A DNA stretch of 64,000 nucleotides, from NCBI RefSeq assembly GCF_000265425.1, contig NC_018014.1:3224001-3288000 (forward strand). The letters are read 5' to 3'. The notes under the pieces were generated by a model that saw only the letters and a program-made list of their open reading frames with translations, had not been told where the DNA came from and ran no database searches. Below are positions 8,057 through 17,967 of this stretch, piece by piece. The stretch comes from Terriglobus roseus DSM 18391 (GTDB lineage: Bacteria; Acidobacteriota; Terriglobia; Terriglobales; Acidobacteriaceae). Positions within the stretch are counted from its first letter, which is position 1. Each line of letters begins with the position of its first letter. The position numbers and the translations under genes were made by a program.

Positions 8057-8887
8057 CTACGAAATCTCCACAACGTCCTTCGACTCTTCCAGCACATCCT
8101 CCGCGCGATCAATGACTTCCTTCGCAATGTCGAAGTACGCCTTTGCGCGCGCATCTTCCGGTCCACCCAGAGCCACCGGCAGACCACGATCGCCACCCTG
8201 ACGAATCGCCGGATCTAGATCGACCGCGCCCAGGAACGGCAGGTTGTACTGACGAGCCGTCGCAGCCGTCCCCCCCGCACCGAAGACGTCGATCACTTCG
8301 CCGTTCGGCAGGCGCATCTGCGACATGTTCTCGACCAGACCCAGCACTTCCACGTTCACCTGGTGGAACATCTCCAGAGCCTTGCGTGCGTCCTGCAGCG
8401 CAACACCACTGCCGGTCGAAACCACGACCGCACCCGTCAGCGGCACCGTCTGCACCAGCGAGATCACAACATCGCCCGTACCCGGAGGCAGATCGACGAT
8501 CAGGTAATCCAGCTCGCCCCACTTCACCTGCTGCAGGAACTGCCGGATGATCTGGTGCAGCATCGGTCCACGCATCACCAGCGGCTTATCGCCGGGCGAG
8601 ATCAGCCCCACCGAGATGAACTTCACGCCAAAGCTCTCCAGCGGCTCCATCATGCTGTCATCGGTAACCGAAGGCTGACGCGTCTGCCCCATCATCATCG
8701 GCACATTCGGTCCGTAGATGTCCGCATCGATCAAGCCAACGCGATGCCCCAGCTTCGCCAGCGCAATCGACAGATTGACCGCAACCGTCGTCTTACCAAC
8801 GCCACCCTTGCCACTGCCCACAGCAATCACTGCACGAATTCCCGGAAGTGCCTGCGGCCCCTGCTGAGCCTGTCCTGCCTGTGCCAT
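8057..8887 (-). CDS. mrp: Mrp/NBP35-type P-loop ATPase, Fe-S cluster carrier
   Basis: 276 residues of the Mrp/ApbC/NBP35 subgroup of MinD-like ATPases. The deviant Walker A GSGKGGVGKTTVAVNL is near residue 24, followed by IDADIYGPNVPMMMG, the switch region DYLIVDLPPGTGDV, and PLTGAVVVSTGSGVAL. Such proteins bind and deliver [4Fe-4S] clusters. Unlike E. coli Mrp, the N-terminal DUF59 (MIP18) domain is absent; the protein starts only about 20 residues before the P-loop. The CxxC cluster ligands of typical Mrp are not evident: the segment VENMSQMRLPNGEVIDVFG lacks the usual cysteines, so a cluster-carrier role is less certain. A G/A-rich sequence resembling a ribosome-binding site precedes the ATG. 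Confidence 0.85.
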   Translation of the reverse strand: MAQAGQAQQGPQALPGIRAVIAVGSGKGGVGKTTVAVNLSIALAKLGHRVGLIDADIYGPNVPMMMGQTRQPSVTDDSMMEPLESFGVKFISVGLISPGDKPLVMRGPMLHQIIRQFLQQVKWGELDYLIVDLPPGTGDVVISLVQTVPLTGAVVVSTGSGVALQDARKALEMFHQVNVEVLGLVENMSQMRLPNGEVIDVFGAGGTAATARQYNLPFLGAVDLDPAIRQGGDRGLPVALGGPEDARAKAYFDIAKEVIDRAEDVLEESKDVVEIS

Positions 8888-8911
8888 AACCTTTTACCTT
8901 CTCGTCTTCCA

Positions 8912-9000
8912 GATGCCGGGCGCGGGCCCGGCATCTCTCAAATCTTTACGTCAGTACGAACCACGTCGCAAAGCGACGTCGAGAACGGCACGAAATGCTA
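8912..9000. repeat. Composite hairpin repeat, copy 1 (downstream of the thioesterase)
   Basis: A 10-bp GC stem (8912-8921 with 8926-8935) is followed after about 30 nt by GTCGC/GCGAC (loop AAA, 8965-8977) and the conserved tail TCGAGAACGGCACGAAATGC (8979-8998) continuing to CTA. Two more copies occur at 12711-12746 and 52947-53030. The terminal CTA is, on the minus strand, the TAG stop codon of the thioesterase gene. Confidence 0.8.
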
Positions 9001-9516
9001 CGTGTGCCAATCCATCGTCAATACCTTGCGCAACTCACGCTTCCGCGCCGTCTCTTCCGCACGATTCTCACGCCGCCGCTGCGCATCGTTATACCGCCGC
9101 TTCTGGTGCTCCGTCTCCGGCACCACCGGCTCCACAGGCACAGGCGTTCCCGACTGGTCGACAGCGACATAGGTCACGTAAGCCGTCGACACATGACGCA
9201 ACTGCCGCGTCTTCGGATCCTCCACCATCGCCTTCACGCCCACTTCCATGCTCGTCTTAAAGGCGCGATTCACGCTCGCCTTCAAAATCAGCAGATCGCC
9301 AACATGCACCGGCGCAACAAAGTCCAGGTGATCCATGCTCGCCGTGACCACGGCCGTCGACCGCGCATGACGATACGCAGCAACCGCACCCACCAAGTCG
9401 ATGAACTGCATCAACCGGCCGCCAAACAGGTTACCCAGCGAGTTTGAATCGCCGGGAAAGATCACCTCGCTGCGTTCCGCCTGCGACGCGAAAACCGTAC
9501 TGTGCTGTTCATCCAT
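8998..9516 (-). CDS. Acyl-CoA thioesterase, hotdog fold (YciA/BACH type)
   Basis: 172 residues with one hotdog domain: SEVIFPGDSNSLGNLFGGRL contains the catalytic Asn/Asp region of the 4HBT_2 acyl-CoA hydrolases, then MDHLDFVAPVHVGDLLILKA and VSTAYVTYVAVD. Known relatives hydrolyse short- to long-chain acyl-CoA in the cytoplasm as hexamers. The C-terminal 40 residues are highly charged (HQKRRYNDAQRRRENRAEE) and lie outside the fold. The start has no Shine-Dalgarno sequence; TACACT ends 7 nt upstream. The TAG stop is contributed by the end of a dispersed repeat, so the basic tail may partly reflect repeat insertion. Confidence 0.88.
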   Translation of the reverse strand: MDEQHSTVFASQAERSEVIFPGDSNSLGNLFGGRLMQFIDLVGAVAAYRHARSTAVVTASMDHLDFVAPVHVGDLLILKASVNRAFKTSMEVGVKAMVEDPKTRQLRHVSTAYVTYVAVDQSGTPVPVEPVVPETEHQKRRYNDAQRRRENRAEETARKRELRKVLTMDWHT

Positions 9517-9523
9517 CGCTTTC

Positions 9524-9529
9524 AGTGTA
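9524..9529 (-). promoter_or_regulatory. -10 box of thioesterase gene (leaderless layout)
   Basis: On the minus strand TACACT ends 7 nt before the ATG at 9516 with no ribosome-binding site between. Confidence 0.45.
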
Positions 9530-9578
9530 CTTCCGACCCCATTTGCCTTGTAGCGGCATTCCAGCGTCCAATAGCCCC

Positions 9579-9890
9579 ATGGACAAGATCGCGATGCTCA
9601 CCGAAATCCTCGCCGCAAACCCGGCAGACAGCTTTGCCCGCTACGGCCTGGCCATGGAGCACCTGTCACAGGGCAACAACGACGCCGCACTCGCCGAGTT
9701 CGCAGCCACCACTGAGCACAATCCCGACTACGTTCCCGCCTACCAGATGAGCGGTCAGACGCTGGCCAAACTCCATCGCAACGACGAAGCCGTCGCGCGC
9801 CTTCAGGACGGTCTCGCCGCCGCAACCCGCACCCGCAACACCCACGCTGCCTCGGAGATGCAGGCACTGCTGGACGAACTGGAAGCATAA
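9579..9890 (+). CDS. TPR-repeat protein
   Basis: 103 residues starting at the ATG MDKIAMLTEIL; the open frame extends upstream without a plausible start. Two to three tetratricopeptide helices pairs are visible (DSFARYGLAMEHLSQGNNDAALAEF, YVPAYQMSGQTLAKLHRNDEAV, TRNTHAASEMQALLDELEA). The protein has no signal peptide, so it is probably a cytoplasmic adaptor. It is divergent from the thioesterase. The partner is unknown. Confidence 0.75.
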   Translation: MDKIAMLTEILAANPADSFARYGLAMEHLSQGNNDAALAEFAATTEHNPDYVPAYQMSGQTLAKLHRNDEAVARLQDGLAAATRTRNTHAASEMQALLDELEA

Positions 9891-9938
9891 GGGGGCCGCC
9901 GCTGGCTCCGGTCTCTCGTGAAATACTCCCCTGAGATC

Positions 9939-10997
9939 ATGCCAAGTCAATCAGCGCTCCGCAAAAACCTCCTGGCGATTCTTACCTGGGTGACGTACAT
10001 CCTGGGCACGTTGCAGGTGGTGCGCTTCTACATGGCATCCATCCCCGGCATCGATCTCGACGCGTACCTTCACGGGACCGCGCCGCTCCCCTTTCAGAAG
10101 CGGTATCTACCAGCCATCATCATCCGGTACATGCTGCAGATCCCGCCGCTGGTGCGTTTCCTTCTGAAGCATCACATCGTGCTCTCGCCACCCGCACGCG
10201 GCTGCTCGTTGATCCTCAGCACCATCGCCCTCGGCATCACTGGCTATCTCGCCGTGCGACTCTATCGAGCGGTCTCGCCGCAGGGGCGCATGGCAGCGTT
10301 CGTCTATCCCCTGCTGCTGCTCTGCACGCTGCTCTCCTACGCGGTGCACGTCGAACAAAACACCTACCTGCCCTACGACCTGCCAAGCCTCGCCTTCTTC
10401 ACCGGCGGACTGCTCTGTATCTACACGCGCCGCTTCTGGCCGCTGGTCGCTGTCGTTCTGATTGGCACGCTCAACCGGGAGACGACGCTCTTCCTCATCT
10501 GCCTCTTCCTGATCGATGCGGCAAGCGTGCCGGAGGGCGAGGCCATCACACGCTGGCGAGATCGCTTCCGCTTGGCACGGGTCTCATGGCTGCGGCTGCT
10601 GCTGCTCTGCGTCGCCTGGCTCGTCCCGGAACTCGTACTCTCACGCATGTTTGCCGGCAACGATCGCAGCCAGAACTACCTGCGCGTCGTAGAAAACCTG
10701 CACAGCCTGTACCCCGCTGCATGGCCTGCGCTTTTAAATATCTGCGGCTACATGCTGCCGTTCGTTCTGCTGTTACACCCCAGCATCCGGCCGCGACGCT
10801 TCGGCAACTACGCTCTCGTCGCCCTTCCATGGTTCATCACCATGTTCGCCTGGGGTGTCCTGTCCGAAACACGCATCTATGGCGAACTCGTTTCCTTGAC
10901 CACCGTCGCGGCGATCCTCCTGATCGAACAGCACATGGCGCACGGAGCAGCCGGAACGGCCATTGTGGACGCGCCGAAACCGGCCGCAGTCGTCTGA
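9939..10997 (+). CDS. Polytopic membrane protein, unknown function
   Basis: About 352 residues with roughly nine hydrophobic segments (LLAILTWVTYILGTLQVV, LILSTIALGITGYLAV, MAAFVYPLLLLCTLLSYAV, FWPLVAVVLIGTLNRETTLFLICLFLI, LRLLLLCVAWLVPELVL, LLNICGYMLPFVLLLHP, YALVALPWFITMFAWGVL). The LNRET motif between membrane segments is seen in uncharacterised GT-C-like membrane proteins; an Asp pair after the first segment (GIDLDAYLHG) is compatible with a glycosyltransferase C fold, but this is speculative. The ATG at 9939 is used; a GTG at 9918 is also possible and neither has a clear ribosome-binding site. Confidence 0.65.
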   Translation: MPSQSALRKNLLAILTWVTYILGTLQVVRFYMASIPGIDLDAYLHGTAPLPFQKRYLPAIIIRYMLQIPPLVRFLLKHHIVLSPPARGCSLILSTIALGITGYLAVRLYRAVSPQGRMAAFVYPLLLLCTLLSYAVHVEQNTYLPYDLPSLAFFTGGLLCIYTRRFWPLVAVVLIGTLNRETTLFLICLFLIDAASVPEGEAITRWRDRFRLARVSWLRLLLLCVAWLVPELVLSRMFAGNDRSQNYLRVVENLHSLYPAAWPALLNICGYMLPFVLLLHPSIRPRRFGNYALVALPWFITMFAWGVLSETRIYGELVSLTTVAAILLIEQHMAHGAAGTAIVDAPKPAAVV

Positions 10998-11050
10998 TAG
11001 GCCCGCGAAAGGCAAAGCAGCCTGCGACCAAACGGCCCCTCGACGACTCC

Positions 11051-11056
11051 TATACT
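11051..11056 (+). promoter_or_regulatory. -10 box of AAA ATPase gene (leaderless layout)
   Basis: TATACT, a near-consensus -10 hexamer, ends 7 nt before the ATG at 11064 and no Shine-Dalgarno sequence is present. Confidence 0.5.
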
Positions 11057-11063
11057 GATACCG

Positions 11064-12590
11064 ATGGCAAACAAGCATTCGCTCCCGTCTGATCTGCCGC
11101 AAACACTGGGTGAACTCCGCACCTCCGAGTGGACCTTTGAGCGTGTCACGCGCTCCGTGAAAGACGAGCTGCGAGAAAACCTCATCGCCAAGCTGCGTGC
11201 GAAGGAGACCATCTTCCCCGGCGTCGTCGGATATGAAGACACGGTCATCCCGCAGATCGTGAATGCCGTACTCTCCCGCCACAACTTCATCCTGCTGGGC
11301 CTGCGCGGTCAGGCAAAGAGCCGCATCCTGCGCGGCCTCACCACGCTGCTCGATGCCGTGGTTCCCTACATCGCAGGCTCCGAGATTCGCGACAATCCGT
11401 ACAAGCCGCTCTCGCAGTACTCGCGCGACCTGATCGCAGCCAAGGGTGACGCAACCCCTATCGCATGGCTCACGCCCGATGAACGTTACGTCGAAAAGCT
11501 CGCAACGCCCGACGTCACCGTGGCCGACCTCATCGGCGATGTCGACCCCATCAAGGCGGCACGCAGCGGCGAGCAGCTCTCAAGCGAACTCACCATGCAC
11601 TACGGCCTGCTGCCCCGCGCCAACCGCGGCATCTTCGCCATCAATGAAGCGCCCGATCTCGCCGGCAAGATCCAGGTCGCACTTTTCAACATCATGCAGG
11701 AAGGCGACGTGCAGATTAAGGGCTACCCCGTCCGCCTGCAGCTCGATGTCGCCATCACCTTCTCCGCAAACCCCGAGGACTACACGGCCCGCGGCAAGAT
11801 CGTGACACCGCTCAAGGACCGCATCGGCTCCGAGATCCGCACACACTACCTCGACTCCATTGAGCAGGCCATCGCCGTCACCGAGCAGGAAGCCTGGTCC
11901 ACCCGCTCCGCACTCGACATCGACGTTCCCCGCTACATCCGCGAGACCGTCGAGCAGATCGCCTTCGTCGCACGCGAAGACAAGCGCGTCGACAAGCGCA
12001 GCGGCGTCTCGCAGCGCCTGCCCATCTCCGTCATGGAACTCGTCATCTCCAACGCAGAACGCCGCGCCCTCACCCACGGCGAGACCGTCGCCGTGCCCCG
12101 CATCGGCGACATCTACACCTCGCTGCCCGGCATCACCGGCAAGATAGAACTCGAGTACGAAGGCGAGATGCGCGGCGCCGACACCGTCGTCCGCGACATC
12201 ATCCTCACCGCAGTCAAGCGCACCTTCGACGGCTACTTCGCCGAGGCCAACACGCAGCAGATCGAACAGTGGTTCAACCTGGGCGGCACCGTGCAACTCT
12301 CGGACGCAGTCTCTGCCGAACAGTCGCTCAAAGAACTGCAGCAGATCCAGGGACTCTTCGATAAGCTGAAGCCGCTGTCACTCGAAAAGCGCGCAGGCAA
12401 CGAAGCCCTCGTCTCCGCAGCAGAGTTCCTCCTCGAAGGCATGACCGCACACAAGCGCATCAGCCGCAACGAAGAACGCAGCTTCAGCGCAAGCGAAAAG
12501 CAGACACGCAAGGAGCGAGCACAGAACTTCGGCGAAGACCTCCGCGAACGAGACGACTACCGCAACCGATCCAAGCGAGGCTTCAACTAA
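11064..12590 (+). CDS. MoxR/ChlI-like AAA ATPase paired with a VWA protein
   Basis: 508-residue magnesium-chelatase-like AAA protein. The nucleotide-binding region reads GLRGQAKSRILRGL, a P-loop in which the second-last Gly of GxxGxGKS is Ala. Further AAA features are GLLPRANRGIFAINEAPDLA (Walker B-like), FSANPEDYTARGKIVTPLKDR (sensor/arginine region) and a C-terminal helical lid. The acidic/basic C-terminal tail (KQTRKERAQNFGEDLRERDDY) may bind the partner. Known MoxR-VWA pairs act as chaperones assembling metal enzymes or membrane complexes. The gene is followed, after 150 nt of repeats, by a VWA-domain protein on the same strand, so the two probably form one ATPase/MIDAS machine. The client is unknown. 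Confidence 0.85.
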   Translation: MANKHSLPSDLPQTLGELRTSEWTFERVTRSVKDELRENLIAKLRAKETIFPGVVGYEDTVIPQIVNAVLSRHNFILLGLRGQAKSRILRGLTTLLDAVVPYIAGSEIRDNPYKPLSQYSRDLIAAKGDATPIAWLTPDERYVEKLATPDVTVADLIGDVDPIKAARSGEQLSSELTMHYGLLPRANRGIFAINEAPDLAGKIQVALFNIMQEGDVQIKGYPVRLQLDVAITFSANPEDYTARGKIVTPLKDRIGSEIRTHYLDSIEQAIAVTEQEAWSTRSALDIDVPRYIRETVEQIAFVAREDKRVDKRSGVSQRLPISVMELVISNAERRALTHGETVAVPRIGDIYTSLPGITGKIELEYEGEMRGADTVVRDIILTAVKRTFDGYFAEANTQQIEQWFNLGGTVQLSDAVSAEQSLKELQQIQGLFDKLKPLSLEKRAGNEALVSAAEFLLEGMTAHKRISRNEERSFSASEKQTRKERAQNFGEDLRERDDYRNRSKRGFN

Positions 12591-12605
12591 AGTCGATGAG
12601 CCGGG

Positions 12606-12656
12606 TGCCCCACCTTCGCGAAGCTAAGGTGGGGATTCGCGCCACAGGCGCGAACC
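12606..12656. repeat. Two intergenic hairpins after the AAA ATPase gene
   Basis: CCCCACCTT/AAGGTGGGG forms a 9-bp stem around CGCGAAGCT, immediately followed by TTCGCGCC/GGCGCGAA around ACA. They precede copy 2 of the composite repeat. This arrangement, hairpins upstream of the conserved tail, parallels the other two copies. Confidence 0.6.
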
Positions 12657-12710
12657 AAGCAGGAGCAACTGCCACCACGAACCTTGTCGAAACCGAACGC
12701 CCTGACCCCA

Positions 12711-12744
12711 CGCGCGGAGCGCGTCGAGAACGGCACGAAGTGCT

Positions 12745-12746
<2 letters not shown>
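12711..12746. repeat. Composite hairpin repeat, copy 2 (abuts VWA start codon)
   Basis: CGCGC/GCGCG (loop GGA) followed by the conserved GTCGAGAACGGCACGAAGTG, continuing to CTAT. The last bases of the repeat read gctATG and so form the start codon of the VWA gene. The first stem differs in sequence from the other copies yet remains paired. Confidence 0.8.
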
Positions 12747-13995
<1,249 letters not shown>

Positions 13996-13998
13996 GTT

Positions 13999-15018
13999 AT
14001 GACGACCGTTATCAAGCTCCTCGCCTGCAGTCTTGTCCTGTCTTCGTCTCTCTGCTCCGGGCAACATACAGCCAGGAAGCTTTGGACGGTCTCGTTGCAG
14101 AATGCGAGCGACTCCGCCGGCAGCACACAATCAACATTTGAGGGAACACGTCACGTTGCCATACTCGGCGATCGAGTCGTGGCCTTGACGGTTCCGCGCT
14201 TTGGCACAGGCTTGCCTGCGCAGCTCTACTCGTTGGCGATCGAGTCAGGCAAGACTGTTACTACGGTCGATATTCCTTCGAAGGGCAATCCTCTTCTCTT
14301 CACAACAGCCAATGACAGAGTGATTGTCGGCCATTACGATTTGCAGCAATTCACCAATGATTTGAAGAAAACGGCCGTCGCCTTCTCCGAGCCCGGCCAT
14401 GGCCGCACGGTTACCATTTCTCCCGACGGCACTACTCTTGTTCGAGAAATCGCACCTGGAAACGAGTTCATAGATACTGAAACTCTCCTAAACATAGGCG
14501 AGCGACTACCGATTTTCGTGCCTGTATCGGCAGGGGCAAATTTTCTAATAACAGATAATGTTCATTGGATTAGCGATTACCCGAAGGACAGATCGTTCGT
14601 TACTCTCTTGGACGCCGAAGGTCGTCAGCATCTTCTTTACCACGGCGATTGCGCTGGCCGTCCGTCGGTCTTGAACAACGACCGTATTCTATTTACGGGC
14701 TGCGGCAACGTCACGGTGCTAGATACCAGTGGCAAACGAATCTTCGAAAAGCAGATGAGCTGCAAGACGGGAGAGTTCGCAGGTGTATCACGAAGCGGTA
14801 GCCGGTTCGCGATTGCTTGCGAACGGACCAGGGGATTCGACCCCTCCTACGTCTCCTCGGAAACTTTTGACATCTATGACGCTCTTACGGGAGCTGTGAT
14901 GGCCACGATTAAGAGTGAGGCTGTGCCAGAGCAACGCTCTTGGACAGCATTTTCAAGTGATGGCAAGCAATTTGTGTGTGGAACGCCTTCGTCGCTCTCA
15001 CTGTACGAGATTCAGTGA
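13999..15018 (+). CDS. Secreted protein with WD/propeller-like repeats, unknown
   Basis: 339 residues with a signal peptide (KLLACSLVLSSSLCSGQ; the Cys may also be a weak lipobox). The remainder consists of short beta-rich repeats of the kind seen in beta-propellers (GRTVTISPDGTTLVREI, FVTLLDAEGRQHLLY, GNVTVLDTSGKRIFEKQ, GVSRSGSRFAIACERT, WTAFSSDGKQFVCGT). Similar proteins occur in acidobacterial genomes as hypothetical WD40-like proteins. Base composition is visibly lower in GC than that of the flanking genes. It starts 3 nt after the VWA stop, suggesting co-transcription, but its lower GC and export signal suggest a different history. Function unknown. Confidence 0.65.
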   Translation: MTTVIKLLACSLVLSSSLCSGQHTARKLWTVSLQNASDSAGSTQSTFEGTRHVAILGDRVVALTVPRFGTGLPAQLYSLAIESGKTVTTVDIPSKGNPLLFTTANDRVIVGHYDLQQFTNDLKKTAVAFSEPGHGRTVTISPDGTTLVREIAPGNEFIDTETLLNIGERLPIFVPVSAGANFLITDNVHWISDYPKDRSFVTLLDAEGRQHLLYHGDCAGRPSVLNNDRILFTGCGNVTVLDTSGKRIFEKQMSCKTGEFAGVSRSGSRFAIACERTRGFDPSYVSSETFDIYDALTGAVMATIKSEAVPEQRSWTAFSSDGKQFVCGTPSSLSLYEIQ

Positions 15019-15138
15019 CGCAAGCTCGCTTAAGTCTGGCATCAGCCACAACCCGCACATTCAACGCCATTTCATCCAGACGACCACCATTCTCTTGCTC
15101 ACCCGGCATCCTACCTCCTGCATCCCCCAGGAGAATCA

Positions 15139-17262
15139 ATGCTGAAGTCCGATACAGACAAGAAGGTAACGCCCACCACCGCCGCCGTCCTCGAGAGCAA
15201 CACCATCGGCCATGAAGTCGGCGACGGTGGCGAGCTGCACCAGGTAGCCGGTGGCACCCATCCCGCCATGCGCACCCAGGGCGGCGTCATCATTCACGAT
15301 GACGAGAACCAGCTCAAAGCCGGCGAGCGCGGACCCTCCCTCGCCGAGGACCATTTCTATCTCGAGAAGACCCAGCACTTCGATCACGAGCGCATTCCTG
15401 AGCGCATCGTCCACGCTCGCGGCTACGGCGCACGCGGCTACTTTGAACTGACCGACTCACTGGCCGGCATCACCAAGGCCAAGATCTTCAACGAGACCGG
15501 CACCAAAACGCCCGTCTTCACGCGCTTCTCCACCGTCGCCGGCAACATGGGCTCCTTCGACGCCGCACGCGATGTCCGCGGCTTCGCCGTCAAGTTCTAC
15601 ACCTCCGAAGGCAACTGGGATCTCGTCGGCAATAACATCCCCGTCTTCTTCATCCAGGACGCGATCAAGTTCACCGACCTCATCCACTCCGTCAAGCAGG
15701 AGCCCGACCGCGGCTTCCCGCAGGCCGCCTCCGCACACGACACCTTCTGGGACTTCGCCTCGCTCACACCCGAGTCCACCCACATGCTCATGTGGGTCAT
15801 GAGCGACCGCGGCATCCCCCGCTCCTTCCGCATGATGGAAGGCTTCGGCATTCACACCTTCCGCCTGATCAACGACGCGGGCGAGTCCACCTATGTGAAG
15901 TTCCACTGGCGCCCCAAGCTCGGCACACAGTCGCTCATCTGGGATGAAGCCGTGAAGATCAACGGCGCCGACCCCGACTTCCACCGTCGCGATCTCTGGG
16001 AGTCCATCGAAGCCGGCAACTTCCCCGAATGGGAACTCGCGGTCCAGCTCTTCGACCAGGCCTTCGCGGACAAGTTTGACTTCGACATCCTCGACTCGAC
16101 CAAGCTCATCCCGGAAGAGATCCTGCCGCTGCGCGTCATCGGCCGCATGGTCCTCGATCGCAACGTCGACAACTACTTCGCAGAGACCGAGCAGGTCGCC
16201 TTCTGCGTCCGCGACGTCGTCCCCGGCATCGACTTCACCAACGATCCCCTGCTGCAGGGCCGCATCCTTAGCTACGTCGACACGCAGATCTCGCGCCTCG
16301 GCGGCCCCAACTACAAGCAGATCCCGGTCAACCAGCCCAAGGGCATCGGCTGCCCGGTCCTCAACATGCAGCGTGACGGTGCACACACCATCGCACCGCA
16401 GAAGGGTCGCGTCTCCTACTCACCCAGCTCCCTCGAAGTGGACAGCCCGCGTCAGGATCCCAGCGCAAACTCCACCTTCCACGAGACCATGACCGGCGAT
16501 AAGCGCCGCGTCCGCGCAGAGAGCTTCGGCGATCACTTCTCGCAGGCGTTGCAGTTCTTCAACTCGCAGACGGAGACGGAGCAGAACCACATCATCGCCG
16601 CCTTCATCTTCGAGCTGTCCAAGGTCGAGACGCTGCCCGTCCGCGAGCGCGTGGTCTCGCAACTCGCCAACGTCGATCAGACCATTGCAGACCGCGTGGC
16701 CGCAGGCCTCGGTATGAAGTCGACACCCGCAGCCTTCCCCACCGGAGTAGCTGCGCGCACCGACCTCAAGCCCTCGCCCGCACTCAGCATCCTTGCCAAG
16801 GCACCGGCAACGCTCAAGGGCCGCAAGGTAGGCTGCCTCGTCGCCGACGGCACCGACCTCGAGATGGTCAAGTCGCTCAAGGCAGCAGCCAAGCGCCTCG
16901 GCGCTGACTTCGCCGTGATCGCACCCAAGGTCGGCGGCGCCACCAGCGCCGACGGCAAGACCATCGAAGGCGACTTCCAGCTCGCTGGCGGCCCCTCCGT
17001 GCTCTTCGACACCGTCTTCCTCGCACTTAGCGAAGACGGCGCCAAGGCACTCGCCAAGGAGTCCGGTGCCGTCGCATGGGTCTCCGACGCCTTCGCCCAC
17101 CTCAAGGTCATCGGCACAACCGCAGGCGCACAACCGCTCCTCACCCGCGCCGGCGTAACACCCGATGCAGGCCTCATCACCGACGACGCAGACGCCTACC
17201 TGAAAGCAGCCGCAGCAGGCCGCACCTGGGACCGCGAACCCAACGTCCGCACCATTTACTAA
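15139..17262 (+). CDS. katE: Large-subunit catalase (HPII type)
   Basis: 707 residues, the length of clade-2 monofunctional haem catalases (E. coli KatE 753). The active site shows [20 protein letters not shown] (distal His), FTRFSTVAG and [23 protein letters not shown] (Asn), and the proximal Tyr region in the C-terminal third of the core. The C-terminal 170 residues form the DJ-1/PfpI-like flavodoxin domain typical of HPII ([19 protein letters not shown]). It disproportionates hydrogen peroxide in the cytoplasm. The ATG has a good AGGAG 5-6 nt upstream. An intrinsic terminator follows 20 nt after the stop, so this is a single-gene transcript. Confidence 0.97.
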   Translation: MLKSDTDKKVTPTTAAVLESNTIGHEVGDGGELHQVAGGTHPAMRTQGGVIIHDDENQLKAGERGPSLAEDHFYLEKTQHFDHERIPERIVHARGYGARGYFELTDSLAGITKAKIFNETGTKTPVFTRFSTVAGNMGSFDAARDVRGFAVKFYTSEGNWDLVGNNIPVFFIQDAIKFTDLIHSVKQEPDRGFPQAASAHDTFWDFASLTPESTHMLMWVMSDRGIPRSFRMMEGFGIHTFRLINDAGESTYVKFHWRPKLGTQSLIWDEAVKINGADPDFHRRDLWESIEAGNFPEWELAVQLFDQAFADKFDFDILDSTKLIPEEILPLRVIGRMVLDRNVDNYFAETEQVAFCVRDVVPGIDFTNDPLLQGRILSYVDTQISRLGGPNYKQIPVNQPKGIGCPVLNMQRDGAHTIAPQKGRVSYSPSSLEVDSPRQDPSANSTFHETMTGDKRRVRAESFGDHFSQALQFFNSQTETEQNHIIAAFIFELSKVETLPVRERVVSQLANVDQTIADRVAAGLGMKSTPAAFPTGVAARTDLKPSPALSILAKAPATLKGRKVGCLVADGTDLEMVKSLKAAAKRLGADFAVIAPKVGGATSADGKTIEGDFQLAGGPSVLFDTVFLALSEDGAKALAKESGAVAWVSDAFAHLKVIGTTAGAQPLLTRAGVTPDAGLITDDADAYLKAAAAGRTWDREPNVRTIY

Positions 17263-17282
17263 CCAGCACCACCGCAGCAAAC

Positions 17283-17312
17283 AAAAGAGCCTCCCGCAAG
17301 GGAGGCTCTTTT
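17283..17312. terminator. Bidirectional intrinsic terminator after katE
   Basis: A 13-bp stem (17283-17295 with 17300-17312) with loop GCAA, ending in TTTT and beginning with AAAA. It lies between the convergent katE and NUDIX genes. Confidence 0.9.
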
Positions 17313-17353
17313 GCATGCCATGAAGCAGGCCGTCTCAAACGGCGACGAAGGCC

Positions 17354-17914
17354 TTACCGCCCGCGCGACCAAACAAGATAAATCCCCCACGCAGCCAGCG
17401 TGCAGTTATCCTCCACGCGCCCATCGAAGATCATCCGCTCAAACTCCTCAACGCTCACGCGATGCGCCGTCAACCCATGCTCCTCCGCCTCCAGCGCCGT
17501 CTCACCCTGCGTTAGCTCCTCGGCCAGCCACACATGGTGCCGCTGACGCATCGCACCATACGCAATCCAGTTCGCATGCAGCTTAGTCAGCTTGCCCGCA
17601 CTCAGGCCCGTCTCCTCACGCAACTCCCCACGAGCGAGCGCCTCCACATCGACATCCTCGCCCTGCTCCCAGCCACCCTGCGGAAACTCGTAAAAGCTTC
17701 CCTCAACGCAATAGCGATACTGGTGAACCAGCGTCAGAAAGTCGCCGTCAGCAGTCCGCTCCAGCGGAATCACAATGCACGCCGGATCCTTGTCCAGCAC
17801 GCCATACAAACCGCGCACACCGTCCGTACGCTCAATTACGTCCTCGCGCACACGCGACCACTTGTTCTGGTACACCGTGCGACTGCTGATGGTCTTGATT
17901 GGAGGAGCTTCCAT
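17354..17914 (-). CDS. NUDIX hydrolase, ADP-ribose pyrophosphatase-like
   Basis: 186 residues with a complete NUDIX box (G-x5-E-x7-REExGL: GEDVDVEALARGELREETGL) at about residues 85-104. The upstream LTLVHQYRYCVEGSFYEFPQGG resembles ADP-sugar pyrophosphatases of the NudF/ADPRase group, in which the E-P-G element precedes the box. It probably hydrolyses ADP-ribose or other nucleotide sugars in the cytoplasm. A TACAAT box lies 10 nt before the ATG, and the putative leader is therefore extremely short. It converges on katE. Confidence 0.88.
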   Translation of the reverse strand: MEAPPIKTISSRTVYQNKWSRVREDVIERTDGVRGLYGVLDKDPACIVIPLERTADGDFLTLVHQYRYCVEGSFYEFPQGGWEQGEDVDVEALARGELREETGLSAGKLTKLHANWIAYGAMRQRHHVWLAEELTQGETALEAEEHGLTAHRVSVEEFERMIFDGRVEDNCTLAAWGIYLVWSRGR

Positions 17915-17967
17915 AAGTCTTCACATTGTAAGCAGAAGACCGCGAAGCCCCGGTTATAGCCGCCGCA

